From assembly GCF_017573465.1 (NCBI RefSeq), contig NZ_JAGEPF010000008.1, forward strand, positions 124,001 to 188,000: a stretch of DNA of 64,000 bases, read 5' to 3'. This DNA is from Actinomadura violacea. Its GTDB lineage: Bacteria; Actinomycetota; Actinomycetes; Streptosporangiales; Streptosporangiaceae. Below the pieces are notes generated by a model. The model saw only the letters and a list, made by a program, of their open reading frames with translations, searched no databases and had not been told where the DNA came from. Of the stretch, positions 32,986 through 41,582 are shown piece after piece. Positions within the stretch are counted from its first letter, which is position 1. Each line of letters begins with the position of its first letter. Made by a program: the position numbers and the translations under genes.

Positions 32986-34256
32986 GCGGGCACGCGCTGC
33001 GCTGGCGGCCCGCGCCGCACGCGCACCGGCTCGCCACGGCCGCCGTCCTGGCCGCGCTGGCGGCGCTGCTGACCGGCGAGCCCGTCCTGCTGCTGCTCGC
33101 CGCGCCGCCCCTCGGCGTCCTCGCCGCCGGCTTCGCGGCCGGGCGTCCCGCCACCGCCGCCATCGAGGTCGCGGTGCGGGCCCGGCGCTGCTTCGAGGGC
33201 GAGCCCATCGAGATCACCGTCGCGATCACCGCCGCGGGGCCGGTCGGCGGCATCGACGTCGGCATCGCCGGCGGCCCGGCGTTCGCCCTCGACGACCGCA
33301 CGCTGGAGCGCGCCGGCGGCACCGTCACCGCCACGCTCGTGCTGCGGCCCCGGCGCTGGGGCCGCCACGACCTGCCGCGGCTGACCGTCGACCTCCGGAG
33401 CCGGCACCGCGTCGCCCAGGCCGTCGTGCCGATCGCGCTCGGCGAGGTCCGGGTCTTCCCGGCGGCGGCGCCGGTGCGGCCCCGGCTCGTCCCCCTCGAC
33501 CTGCTGCGCCGGCTCGGCGACCACGTCGCGCGCACCGCCGGGTCGGGCGTCGAGTTCGCCGGCATCCGCCCCTACGCGCCCGGCGACCGGGCGCGGGACG
33601 TCAACTGGAAGGCCAGCGGGCTGCGCGGGCGGCTGCACGTCACCACGCGCGCCGACCAGCGGCAGGCCGAGATCGTCCTCGCCGTCGACGCGCTCGGCCC
33701 GCGCGGCGCCCTCGACCGCGCCATGCGCGGCGCCGCCGCGCTCGCCGCCGGCTACCTGCGGCTCGGCGACCGCGTCGGGATCGTCGCGTTCGGCGGCGCG
33801 CTGCGCTGGCTCGCGCCCGGGCAGGGCGGCCAGCACCTGTACCGGCTCGCGGAGGCGGTGATGGACGCCGGGCGCCCGGACGGCGGGACCGCTCCCGACC
33901 TCGCCCGGATACCGCGGTCCGCGCTGCCGCCCGGCGCGCTGGTGATCGTGTTCTCGCCGCTGCTGGACGAGCGGGCCGTCCAGACCGTCGAGGACCTGCG
34001 CCGCCGCGGCGGCCCCGTCGTCGTGATCGACCTGCTGGACCGCGAGCCGCCCGTCCCGCGGCGGCCCCGCCGCGGGCCCGGGAGCGGCGGGCCCGCCACC
34101 GGCGACCTGGCGATGCGGCTGTGGCGGCTCGACCGGCGCGCGCTGATCGCCGGGCTCGCCGACCTCGGCGTGCCCGTCGCGCACTGGGCGCCCGGCGACC
34201 CGCTGGACGTGCCGATCGGGACGTTCGCCCGTCCCGTCCCGGGCGGGCGCGCATGA
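32982..34256 (+). CDS. DUF58 domain protein
   Basis: A 424-residue protein with two N-terminal membrane segments (about 15-55) and a cytoplasmic region ending in the DUF58 domain: GVEFAGIRPYAPGDRARDVNWKASG followed by a von Willebrand A-like fold (IVLAVDALGPRG, LGDRVGIVAFGG). DUF58 proteins are typical MoxR partners. The 4-bp GTGA overlap with moxR supports coupled translation. Confidence 0.9.
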
Positions 34257-34723
34257 GGACCGCGCTCGTCCTCACCGGATGCGCCGCCGTCGTGGCCGCC
34301 GTCCTGCCGGGGGCGGTGTGGGTGTGGGCGTGCGCGCCGGTCGCGGTGGCCGCGGTCGCCCTGACGGCCGTCGCGCGGGTGCGGGGACGGGCCGCGGCGT
34401 CCGCCGGGGCCGCGACCGTCGTGCTGTGCGCGGCGGCGCGTCCGGGGATCGCGACCGCCGCCGCCACCGGCCTGCTGCTCCTGGCGTTCTTCCTGCTCAC
34501 GGACGCCATGGACGGCGAGGACGGCGGGGACGGCGCGGCGGCGGGCATCGCCGCGGCCTTCGCCTCCCTCGTCGCCGGCGCCGCGTGCACCGCCGTCGTC
34601 GCGGCCGCGCTCGCGCTGCCCGCCGCGTCCGACGTGGTGACCGTGGTCGCCGGGCTCGCCGCCGTGCTCGGCGCCTTCCGGCTGGCCCTGGGCTTCGGCC
34701 GAGGCGGCCGGGGCCAGGGCTAG
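34253..34723 (+). CDS. Small integral membrane protein closing the MoxR operon
   Basis: A 156-residue, almost entirely hydrophobic Ala/Val-rich protein with about five membrane segments and an acidic loop (DAMDGEDGGDG). The family is not recognised. It overlaps the DUF58 stop by 4 bp and so belongs to the operon. Its own stop overlaps the convergent pyrophosphatase gene by 4 bp. Confidence 0.72.
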   Translation: MRTALVLTGCAAVVAAVLPGAVWVWACAPVAVAAVALTAVARVRGRAAASAGAATVVLCAAARPGIATAAATGLLLLAFFLLTDAMDGEDGGDGAAAGIAAAFASLVAGAACTAVVAAALALPAASDVVTVVAGLAAVLGAFRLALGFGRGGRGQG

Positions 34724-35220
34724 TGCGAGCCGGCGAGGTGGGCGTCGGCGGCGCGCTCGATCGAGTCGCCGATCTCCCGGTCGGCGACGAGGCGGTCCTG
34801 CCAGCCGCGCACGTCGGTCTCCTTGCCCGGCTCCAGGTTCTTGTAGATGTCGAAGAAGTGCGCGATCTCGTCCAGGAAGTACGCCGGCACGTCCTTCAGG
34901 TCCCGGATGCCCTCGTAGCGGACGTCCCGCGCCGGCACCGTGAGGATCTTCGCGTCGGGCTCGCCGCCGTCGTGCATCCAGAACACCCCGACGCTGCGGA
35001 CCGACACCTGGCAGCCGGGGAACGTCGGCTCCTCCAGCAGCACCATCGCGTCCAGCGGGTCGCCGTCCTCGGCGAGCGTGTCGGGGACGTAGCCGTAGTC
35101 CACCGGGTACTGCGTCGAGGTGAACAGCATCCGGTCCAGGCGGATCCGCCCAAGCCGGTGGTCCATCTCGTACTTGTTGCGGGATCCGCGCGGGATCTCC
35201 ACGATCATCTCGATTTCCAT
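34720..35220 (-). CDS. ppa: Inorganic pyrophosphatase
   Basis: A 166-residue soluble family I pyrophosphatase that hydrolyses pyrophosphate to phosphate and drives biosynthesis forward. The family signature EDGDPLDAMVLLEEPTFPG carries the metal-binding Asp residues; the N-terminal IVEIPRGSRNKYEMD, YGYVPDT and the later AHFFDIYKNLEPGK are also typical. The length is normal. The start is ATG 35220. Confidence 0.95.
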   Translation of the reverse strand: MEIEMIVEIPRGSRNKYEMDHRLGRIRLDRMLFTSTQYPVDYGYVPDTLAEDGDPLDAMVLLEEPTFPGCQVSVRSVGVFWMHDGGEPDAKILTVPARDVRYEGIRDLKDVPAYFLDEIAHFFDIYKNLEPGKETDVRGWQDRLVADREIGDSIERAADAHLAGSH

Positions 35221-35263
35221 CTTGTCCTCCCCAGCAGGGACCTACCCGGCGTGCCGGGCTCCC

Positions 35264-37468
35264 CTACTCCCCCGTGGCCGGAACGTGCAGTGCGAGCAGC
35301 GTCACGTCGTCGGACTGCTCGTACCCGGCGAGCAGCCGGGCGACCAGGTGGTCGACCAGCCGGCCGGGATCGGCGGCGGCGCCCGGCGGCGCCTCCGCCG
35401 CCGCCGCGACCAGGTCGCCGAGCCCGGTGTCGACGCCCCGCCTGCGGTTCTCCACCAGCCCGTCGGAGTACAGCACGACGGTGTCGCCGGGCGACAGCGA
35501 GAAGCTCGCCTGCTGCCGGTGGCTGGGCCAGCCGAGCGGCGTGCCCGCCTCGACGTCGCTGAGCCCCGGCGGGCGCCCCGCCGGCAGCAGCAGCGGCGGC
35601 GGGTGCCCGGCGCTGGTGTACAGGCCCTGCCCCGTCGCCGGATCGATCACCAGGTAGGCGACCGTGGTGAACTGCTCGGCGTCCTCGGTGGCGCTGAACA
35701 GCCGGTCCAGGCCGGACAGGACGGCGGCGGGCCGCGGATCGGTCAGCGCGAGCGCGCGCAGCGCGTTGCGCACCCGGCCCATGATCGCGGCGGCCAGCAC
35801 GCCCTTGCCCATCACGTCGCCGAGGACGACCGCGAGCCGGCCGCCGGGCAGCTTGAACACGTCGTACCAGTCGCCGCCGACCTGCACGTGCCGGGTCACC
35901 GGGTCGTAGCGGGCCGCCATCCGCAGCTCCGGGGAGCTCGGCAGGTCGCCCGGCAGCAGGCTGCGCTGCAGCTGCTCGGCGGTGCGGTGCTCGCGCTCGA
36001 ACAGCAGCGCCCGCTCCACCGCCAGCGCGCACTGCCCGGCCAGCGCCTCCAGGAACACCTGCTCGTCCTCGGTGAGGAACCGGGTCCGGGTGAAGGCGAA
36101 CCGCAGCACCCCGATCGGCGCGCCCGCCGCGAGCAGCGGCAGCGCCACCCACGCCTGCTCGCCGGGGCCGCGCAGCATCTCGTCCGCCGCGGCGGCCTCG
36201 CCCAGCTGCCGCCGCAGCTCGCCCGGGTTCTCGGCGACGAACGGGCGGCCCTCGCGCGCCGCCGCCGACAGCACGGTCGGGTCCGCGACGGCGACGGCGT
36301 CCGGCCCCGCGTCCGAGCCCGTCTCGGTGCCCGCGTCGGCGCCGGTGCCGGACGGGTCGGCGGGGGCGATCGGGGTGAGCCGGGTCCGGCCCTCGTCCAG
36401 CAGCGCGACCGTGCAGCGGTCGACGCCGACCGCGGACTGCCCGACCTCCACGATGACCCGCACGACCTCGCCGACGGTCAGCGCCTCCGCGAGCATCGAG
36501 GTGGCCTGCTGGAGGCGCGCGGTGCGCAGCGCCGCCGCCGACAGCTGGCCGGTGAGCCGGCCGCGCATCTCCTCGGCGTCGCGGCGGCCGGTGACGTCCG
36601 TCCCGGCGCAGACCCATTCGATCACCGCGCCGTCCCGGCGGATCGGGACGGCCCGCACCTCGAAGTGCCGCCGCCCGCCGGACGCGGTGAGGACGCGGCA
36701 GTCCACCTCCAGGAGGCGGCCGTCGCGCATGCAGTCGCGCCACTCGGCGGCGACGCGGTCGTAGTCCTCGGGGTGCACCGCGGCGGTCCAGCCGCCTTCC
36801 GCGTAGTCCTCGGGGGTCTGGCCGGTGACGGCGCGCCAGTGCGGCGCGTCCTCGGCGGCGGTGCCGTCCGCGGCGGTCGTCCACACGACCGGGGTCGTCG
36901 CCTCGACCAGCGACCGGTACCGCTCGGTGCGGCGGGTGATGGCGTCCTCGACGCCGTGCCGGACGGTCTCGTCCTGGACGATCAGCGCCGCGCCGAGCAT
37001 CGCGCCGCCGGGCCCGCGGACCGGCAGGCACGCGCACACCCAGACCCGCTCGCCGCACGCGTCCGCCCCGTCGAGCGGGCCGTCGAGCGGGCCGGGCGCG
37101 CCGGCGGGCTGCTCGCCGGGCGCCGGCGCGGGGCCGCGGACCTCCAGGCCCGTGACCGGCGGCCCGCCGTCCAGGACGCCGCGCAGCGCCGGTTCGAGGA
37201 CCTCGGCGAACTCGCCGTCCAGCACCTCGCCGAGCCGCCGCCCGACCGGGTTCTCGGCGTCCTGCCCGGCGCCCCCGGCGCGCAGCAGCGCGCGCAGGGC
37301 CTCGTTGGCCCGGCGCAGCCGCAGCCGGCCGTCGAGGAAGGCGACGCCGAACGGCACCGCGGTGACCAGCGCGCCGAACAGCGCCGTGTCGGCCTGGGCC
37401 GTATCGGCCTGGGCCCTGCCGGCGCGGGACGTGCCGAGCCGAGCGGTGTCGCGGGCATCCGGGACCAT
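35264..37468 (-). CDS. PAS-PAS-GAF-SpoIIE phosphatase (PP2C type)
   Basis: A 734-residue cytoplasmic signalling phosphatase. Two PAS-like sensor regions (about 25-165 and 175-305, with TERYRSLVEATTPVVW and CAGTDVTGRRDAEE) precede a GAF domain (about 330-485) and a C-terminal SpoIIE/PP2C domain (about 500-730: LQRSLLPGDLPSSPEL, GGDWYDVFKLPGGRLAVVLGDVMGKGVLAA, TVVLYSDGLVENR, QSDDVTLLALHV). Metal-binding Asp residues are intact. Such enzymes dephosphorylate STAS anti-anti-sigma factors, but no STAS or anti-sigma gene is adjacent. ATG 37468 follows GGGGGATGAGG. Confidence 0.92.
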   Translation of the reverse strand: MVPDARDTARLGTSRAGRAQADTAQADTALFGALVTAVPFGVAFLDGRLRLRRANEALRALLRAGGAGQDAENPVGRRLGEVLDGEFAEVLEPALRGVLDGGPPVTGLEVRGPAPAPGEQPAGAPGPLDGPLDGADACGERVWVCACLPVRGPGGAMLGAALIVQDETVRHGVEDAITRRTERYRSLVEATTPVVWTTAADGTAAEDAPHWRAVTGQTPEDYAEGGWTAAVHPEDYDRVAAEWRDCMRDGRLLEVDCRVLTASGGRRHFEVRAVPIRRDGAVIEWVCAGTDVTGRRDAEEMRGRLTGQLSAAALRTARLQQATSMLAEALTVGEVVRVIVEVGQSAVGVDRCTVALLDEGRTRLTPIAPADPSGTGADAGTETGSDAGPDAVAVADPTVLSAAAREGRPFVAENPGELRRQLGEAAAADEMLRGPGEQAWVALPLLAAGAPIGVLRFAFTRTRFLTEDEQVFLEALAGQCALAVERALLFEREHRTAEQLQRSLLPGDLPSSPELRMAARYDPVTRHVQVGGDWYDVFKLPGGRLAVVLGDVMGKGVLAAAIMGRVRNALRALALTDPRPAAVLSGLDRLFSATEDAEQFTTVAYLVIDPATGQGLYTSAGHPPPLLLPAGRPPGLSDVEAGTPLGWPSHRQQASFSLSPGDTVVLYSDGLVENRRRGVDTGLGDLVAAAAEAPPGAAADPGRLVDHLVARLLAGYEQSDDVTLLALHVPATGE

Positions 37469-37687
37469 CGCCTCATCCCCCGGTATCGATCCGGCCACCA
37501 GTCTAGACGTGGCCCCCGCCGGGACGCGGCGGACGCGGCAGCCGGGTCCGGCCGCGGCGGCGGGGCGCGGCGCCCGCCGCATCATCTGTCGGACATAAGC
37601 CGTCGATTGGGAGAAGTCGCACGTCAGCGGCGGTGCAGTTCCGCGGATTCCGCTGCGGGCCGCCGCACGGAAACCGAATATGAGGCC

Positions 37688-38686
37688 ATGACCTTCCCGT
37701 TGATGCCGGGGTACGACCACATCAACCTGGTCGCCTCCCTCGATCCCGTCGCGGCCGTGCGGGACCGCGAGATCGGCGACGCGATCCTCGCCTACCCCCG
37801 GCTCCTCCCGGCCGGATCCCCCGACTTCGGGTACGCCGTCCAGGACGGCGCCGAGTGGCGGATCGGCTGCCTCGGCTCGACCGACCCGTCCGCCGCCCGC
37901 TACGGCCTGGCCGCGGACCTGCGCCGCGAGGCGGCCGGGGGCGGCCACGCGCCCGGCGTCGCGGGGGCGATGCTCGCGGCGGCGGGCCGGCTCGATCCGG
38001 AGGAGGGCGACCAGCTCGCCAAGGACGAGTGGGAGATCGGCGACCGGCGCTACCGGGTCATCCGGGTCGAGAAGTACACGCTGCTCGGCGACCGGGTGAT
38101 GGAGCCGCCCCGGCCGACCGACACGCCCGGCGCCTGCGGCGACGGGCTGCTCCGCGGCCACCTGCTGGAGCCGGCGGCGCCGGCCGGGCAGTGGGAGGCG
38201 CAGCTGCGGCTGAACCTGGTCGGCTTCATGCCGGTGCCGGGATCGGTCCCGCGGATGGTGCTGACCGAGGCGCGGCACGCGGTGCGGACGCATCCGGGCG
38301 TGGTGCTGCTGCCGCCGACGTTCATCGCGGTCGAGGTGCTGTCGAACGGCTGGGCGCCGCTGACCGGCGGCGACGACCCGGACGAGACGCGGCTGCGGCT
38401 GGCCCGCTACTTCGCCGACCTGCTGCCGCGGCTGCGCGAGTTCCAGGGCGACCCGCCCGGCGCGGCGGAGCTCGCGGAGTGGGAGCGGGCCGCCGAGCAG
38501 ATCGAGGCGGCGACGGGGCACGCGTTCACGGCGGCGGGCCGCGAGTTCCGCACCGTCCGCATCTCCCGGATGCTGCGGCTCGGCCGGGACGGGCCGGAGG
38601 CCCCGCGCCCCTCCGACCAGGAGCGCTACGGCCTGTCCGGCACCGCCTACGAGGACGAGGAGGAGGAAGAGGAGGAGACCTCGTGA
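37688..38686 (+). CDS. DUF5954-like conserved actinobacterial protein
   Basis: A 332-residue soluble protein with no signal peptide or membrane helix. Segments such as YDHINLVASLDPVAAVRDREI, EWRIGCLGSTDP, RRYRVIRVEKYTLLGDRVMEPPRPTD and REFRTVRISRMLRLGRDGPEAPRPSD resemble DUF5954 proteins of streptomycetes. The C-terminus ends in a run of Glu (EDEEEEEEET). The function is unknown. It is divergent from the SpoIIE phosphatase gene with a 219-bp gap. Confidence 0.68.
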   Translation: MTFPLMPGYDHINLVASLDPVAAVRDREIGDAILAYPRLLPAGSPDFGYAVQDGAEWRIGCLGSTDPSAARYGLAADLRREAAGGGHAPGVAGAMLAAAGRLDPEEGDQLAKDEWEIGDRRYRVIRVEKYTLLGDRVMEPPRPTDTPGACGDGLLRGHLLEPAAPAGQWEAQLRLNLVGFMPVPGSVPRMVLTEARHAVRTHPGVVLLPPTFIAVEVLSNGWAPLTGGDDPDETRLRLARYFADLLPRLREFQGDPPGAAELAEWERAAEQIEAATGHAFTAAGREFRTVRISRMLRLGRDGPEAPRPSDQERYGLSGTAYEDEEEEEEETS

Positions 38687-38719
38687 CGAGCGGGCGGCGC
38701 CGGACCGGGGGCACCGGGG

Positions 38720-39109
38720 TCAGAACATGCCGTTGGCGTTGGCGGCGGTGTCCGGGATCGGCTGCATCACGTCCCAGTGCTCGACGATCCGGCCGTTCTC
38801 GAACCGGAAGATGTCGACGATCGCGGTGCCGGCCTGCCCGGGCACCCGGATCCCGTGGACGTGCGCGATGACCCGGTCGCCGTCGGCGTACAGGCCCTTG
38901 ACCTCGGCGCGCAGGTCGGGGAACTCAGTCCGGATCGTGTCGATGAAGCCGCGGAAGCCCTCGACGCCGTCGGCGATCCGCGGGTTGTGCTGGACGTAGC
39001 GGTCTCCGATCAGCCGGGCCGCGGCGTCGAAGTCCTTGCGGTTGAGCCCGGCCTCGTAGAAGGCCAGGACGGTCGCCTTGTTCGCTTCCTGGTCGGCGGC
39101 GGTGGTCAT
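38720..39109 (-). CDS. SnoaL-like polyketide-cyclase-fold protein
   Basis: A 129-residue NTF2/SnoaL-like protein. It shows the usual pattern ATVLAFYEAGLNRKDFDAAARLIGDRYVQHNPRIADG, then IVDIFRFENGRIVEHWDVMQPIP. Family members act as hydrolases, isomerases or uncharacterised detoxification proteins. It is transcribed divergently from a TetR gene, which presumably represses it through repeats in the 76-bp gap. Confidence 0.85.
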   Translation of the reverse strand: MTTAADQEANKATVLAFYEAGLNRKDFDAAARLIGDRYVQHNPRIADGVEGFRGFIDTIRTEFPDLRAEVKGLYADGDRVIAHVHGIRVPGQAGTAIVDIFRFENGRIVEHWDVMQPIPDTAANANGMF

Positions 39110-39136
39110 CGCGGTCCCCTTCAGTTATCTGAACAG

Positions 39137-39179
39137 CTGTAGCGCTACGACTGTAGCGCAATGGCTGTCGCATTAGAAT
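39137..39179. promoter_or_regulatory. Three 14-bp-phased operator repeats between snoaL-like and tetR genes
   Basis: CTGTAGCGCT (39137), CTGTAGCGCA (39151) and CTGTCGCATT (39165) start exactly 14 bp apart. The first contains the palindrome GTAGCGCTAC (39139-39148). TAGAAT (39174-39179) is a candidate -10 for the TetR gene, 6 bases before its ATG. The repeats are probably bound by the TetR protein. Confidence 0.6.
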
Positions 39180-39185
39180 GGCCGC

Positions 39186-39794
39186 ATGGGAACGGCATCG
39201 CCCTCCCGGGGGCGGAACCGGCGCGGCCAAGGCGACCGGCTGCGCGAGGAGATCGTCGCGACGGCGCTGCGGCTGCTGGAGGAGCTGGGCGACGACGAGG
39301 CGCTGTCGCTGCGCGCGGTGGCGCGGGAGATCGGCATCGCGGCGACGTCGGTCTACCTGCACTTCGCCGACCGGGACGCGCTCGTCCTCGCCGCGATGGA
39401 GCGCAGCCACGCCGACCTCGTGCGCGCGTGCGACGACGCCGAGGCGGCGGCCGGCGGCCCGGTGGGCGGGCTGCGCGCGCGCGTGCAGGTCATGGGCACC
39501 TGGTCGCACGAGCACCCCGGCCTCTACAAGGTGCTGCACGAGAGCACCGTCAACCAGCGGTGCGACATGTCGTTCAAGATGGAGCTGGGCAAGCGCACCG
39601 TGGAGGCCGTCCAGCGCTGCATGGACGCGGACCTCGCCCCCGCAGGCGACGCGGCGGCGGTCGCGCTCGACCTGCGCGCGGCCGTGCACGGCGCGGTGTC
39701 GATGCGCGTCAACCAGCCCGGGCTCCCGTGGGAGCCGCTGGAGGAGCAGGTCGACCGGCTCCTCACCAAGCTCGCCGGCCTCCGCCTCCCCTAG
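39186..39794 (+). CDS. TetR-family regulator (controls the snoaL-like gene)
   Basis: A 202-residue repressor. The N-terminal helix-turn-helix is in ALSLRAVAREIGIAATSVYLHFADRDAL (about 40-67). The remainder is the helical ligand-binding domain. ATG 39186 lies 6 bases after a candidate -10 without a ribosome site, suggesting a leaderless message. Divergence from the SnoaL-like gene with phased repeats in between argues for local control. The ligand is unknown. Confidence 0.9.
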   Translation: MGTASPSRGRNRRGQGDRLREEIVATALRLLEELGDDEALSLRAVAREIGIAATSVYLHFADRDALVLAAMERSHADLVRACDDAEAAAGGPVGGLRARVQVMGTWSHEHPGLYKVLHESTVNQRCDMSFKMELGKRTVEAVQRCMDADLAPAGDAAAVALDLRAAVHGAVSMRVNQPGLPWEPLEEQVDRLLTKLAGLRLP

Positions 39795-39803
39795 CGGCGG
39801 CGC

Positions 39804-41582
39804 CTAGAGGTACGCGCGGGCCTGGAGTTCGAACAGCTCGGCGTAGAGCCCGCCTTCGGCGAGGAGCGTGGCGTGGTCGCCCGCCTGGACGACCCGCCCG
39901 CCGTCCACGACGACGATGAGGTCGGCCATCCGGACGGTCGAGAAGCGGTGCGACACCAGGATCGTGATCGCGCCGCTGCCGGCGGCCGTGCGGCGCGCGG
40001 CGTCCAGGTAGCGGCGGAACAACGCGTCCTCGGTGGGCGCGTCGAGGCTCGCGGTCGGCTCGTCCAGGACGAGCAGCAGCGGCCGGTCGCGCATCATCGC
40101 GCGGCCGAGCGCGAGCTTCTGCCACTGCCCGCCGGACAGGTCCGCACCGCCGTGGAACGACTTCCCGAGCGGGGTGTCGAGGCCGGCCGGCAGCTCGTCG
40201 ACGACGCTCGCCGCGGCGGCGCGGTCGAGGGCGGTGCGCAGGGCGTCCTCGTCGTCGAGGCGGGGCAGGTCGCCGATGCCGACGGCGCGGCCCGCGCGCA
40301 GGTGCCACGGCACGAAGTCCTGGAAGGCGGCGGACGTGCGGGCGCGCCACCGCGCCGGGTCGACGTCCGCGAGGTCGGCGCCGTCGAGCAGGATCCGGCC
40401 GCTCGTCGGCGGGTACATGCCGGTCAGCAGCTTGACCAGGGTGCTCTTGCCCGCGCCGTTCTCGCCGATCAGCGCGACGGTGCCGCCGGCGGGCAGGGTG
40501 AGGTTCACCCCGCGCAGGACGGGCGCGCCGGTGCCCGGGTAGGCGAACGCGACGTCCTCCAGCGTGATGCCGTTCTCGAGGCGGTCGGGGGCGGGCGCGC
40601 CGCCGGAGCGCTGCGCGGCCGCGTGGTCCTCCAGCCACAGCAGGCTCTGCGCGGCGGACGCCGTGGTGACGACCTGGCCGATGGCGTTGGACGCCTGCGA
40701 GACGGTGAGCTGGGCGCGGCGCAGCAGGCTGACCGCGAGGACGACCTGGCCGGCCGACGCGTCGCCGCGCGCGGCCCGGACGGCGATGAGCGCGATCGCG
40801 CCGGAGAACGCGGCGGCGTACAGGAACCAGCCGAGCGCGCTCCACAGCGCGCCGGCGGACGCGGCCCGGACGGTGGCGCGGCGCGCGGCGGCGCTGAGCC
40901 GGTCGTGCCGGGCGCGCAGCTCGGGTCCGAGCCCGTAGGTCCGCAGTTCCTTGGCGGGTCCGGCGGTCGCGGCGAGCTCGAACAGCTCCCCGGCGAGCCG
41001 CCGCTTCTCCGCGACGGCGGCGTCGGCGCGCTCGCGCAGCGCGACGGAGCGCTTGTCGGCGAGGTACGGGGGCAGCCCGGCGAGGGGCAGCAGCGCGAGC
41101 GGCCAGTACACGGTGGCGAGCAGGACGGCGATCCCGGCCGTCCGGACGACGACGGATGCGAGCGTGAGCGCCTGCCGGGGCCCGGAGGCGAGCATCGGGC
41201 GGCGCTTTTCGAGCCGTTCCAGCTCGGTGAGGTAATCGGGCCGCTCGAAGTGCTCCAGGCCGGGGACGGCGTTGACGAGCGCGGCGATGCGGGCGGACAG
41301 CCACACCGACACCTCGTCGGTCAGCGCGGTCAGCCGTCCCGCCGACACGATCATCAGCGTCCAGGACAGGGTGAACAGGACGGCGACGGTGGCGGTTCCG
41401 GCGATCTCGGCGGACACGTCGCGCCGGGCGAGGGCGTCGACCATCGTGCGGATGCCGACCGGGTAGGTGATCTGCGTCAGCGCGGTCGCGAGGGTGGTCA
41501 GCGCGGCGGCGGCCATCGGGCGCGGCGCGGCCCGGAACCCGTCGGCGACCAGGACGCGGAACGTGCGGCGGGCCTTCGTCAT
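39804..41582 (-). CDS. ABC exporter half-transporter (permease fused to ATPase), second subunit
   Basis: A 592-residue exporter. Six membrane segments (about 15-320) precede an ATPase with Walker A IGENGAGKSTL, Q-loop AFQDFVPWHL, signature LSGGQWQKLALGRAMM, Walker B LLLVLDEPTASLD and H-loop SHRFSTVR. It overlaps the upstream half-transporter gene by 4 bp, so the two probably form a heterodimer. The AFQDF Q-loop with bulky residues is typical of actinobacterial drug or peptide exporters. The substrate is unknown; an adjacent divergent TetR suggests efflux induced by a small molecule. Confidence 0.92.
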   Translation of the reverse strand: MTKARRTFRVLVADGFRAAPRPMAAAALTTLATALTQITYPVGIRTMVDALARRDVSAEIAGTATVAVLFTLSWTLMIVSAGRLTALTDEVSVWLSARIAALVNAVPGLEHFERPDYLTELERLEKRRPMLASGPRQALTLASVVVRTAGIAVLLATVYWPLALLPLAGLPPYLADKRSVALRERADAAVAEKRRLAGELFELAATAGPAKELRTYGLGPELRARHDRLSAAARRATVRAASAGALWSALGWFLYAAAFSGAIALIAVRAARGDASAGQVVLAVSLLRRAQLTVSQASNAIGQVVTTASAAQSLLWLEDHAAAQRSGGAPAPDRLENGITLEDVAFAYPGTGAPVLRGVNLTLPAGGTVALIGENGAGKSTLVKLLTGMYPPTSGRILLDGADLADVDPARWRARTSAAFQDFVPWHLRAGRAVGIGDLPRLDDEDALRTALDRAAAASVVDELPAGLDTPLGKSFHGGADLSGGQWQKLALGRAMMRDRPLLLVLDEPTASLDAPTEDALFRRYLDAARRTAAGSGAITILVSHRFSTVRMADLIVVVDGGRVVQAGDHATLLAEGGLYAELFELQARAYL

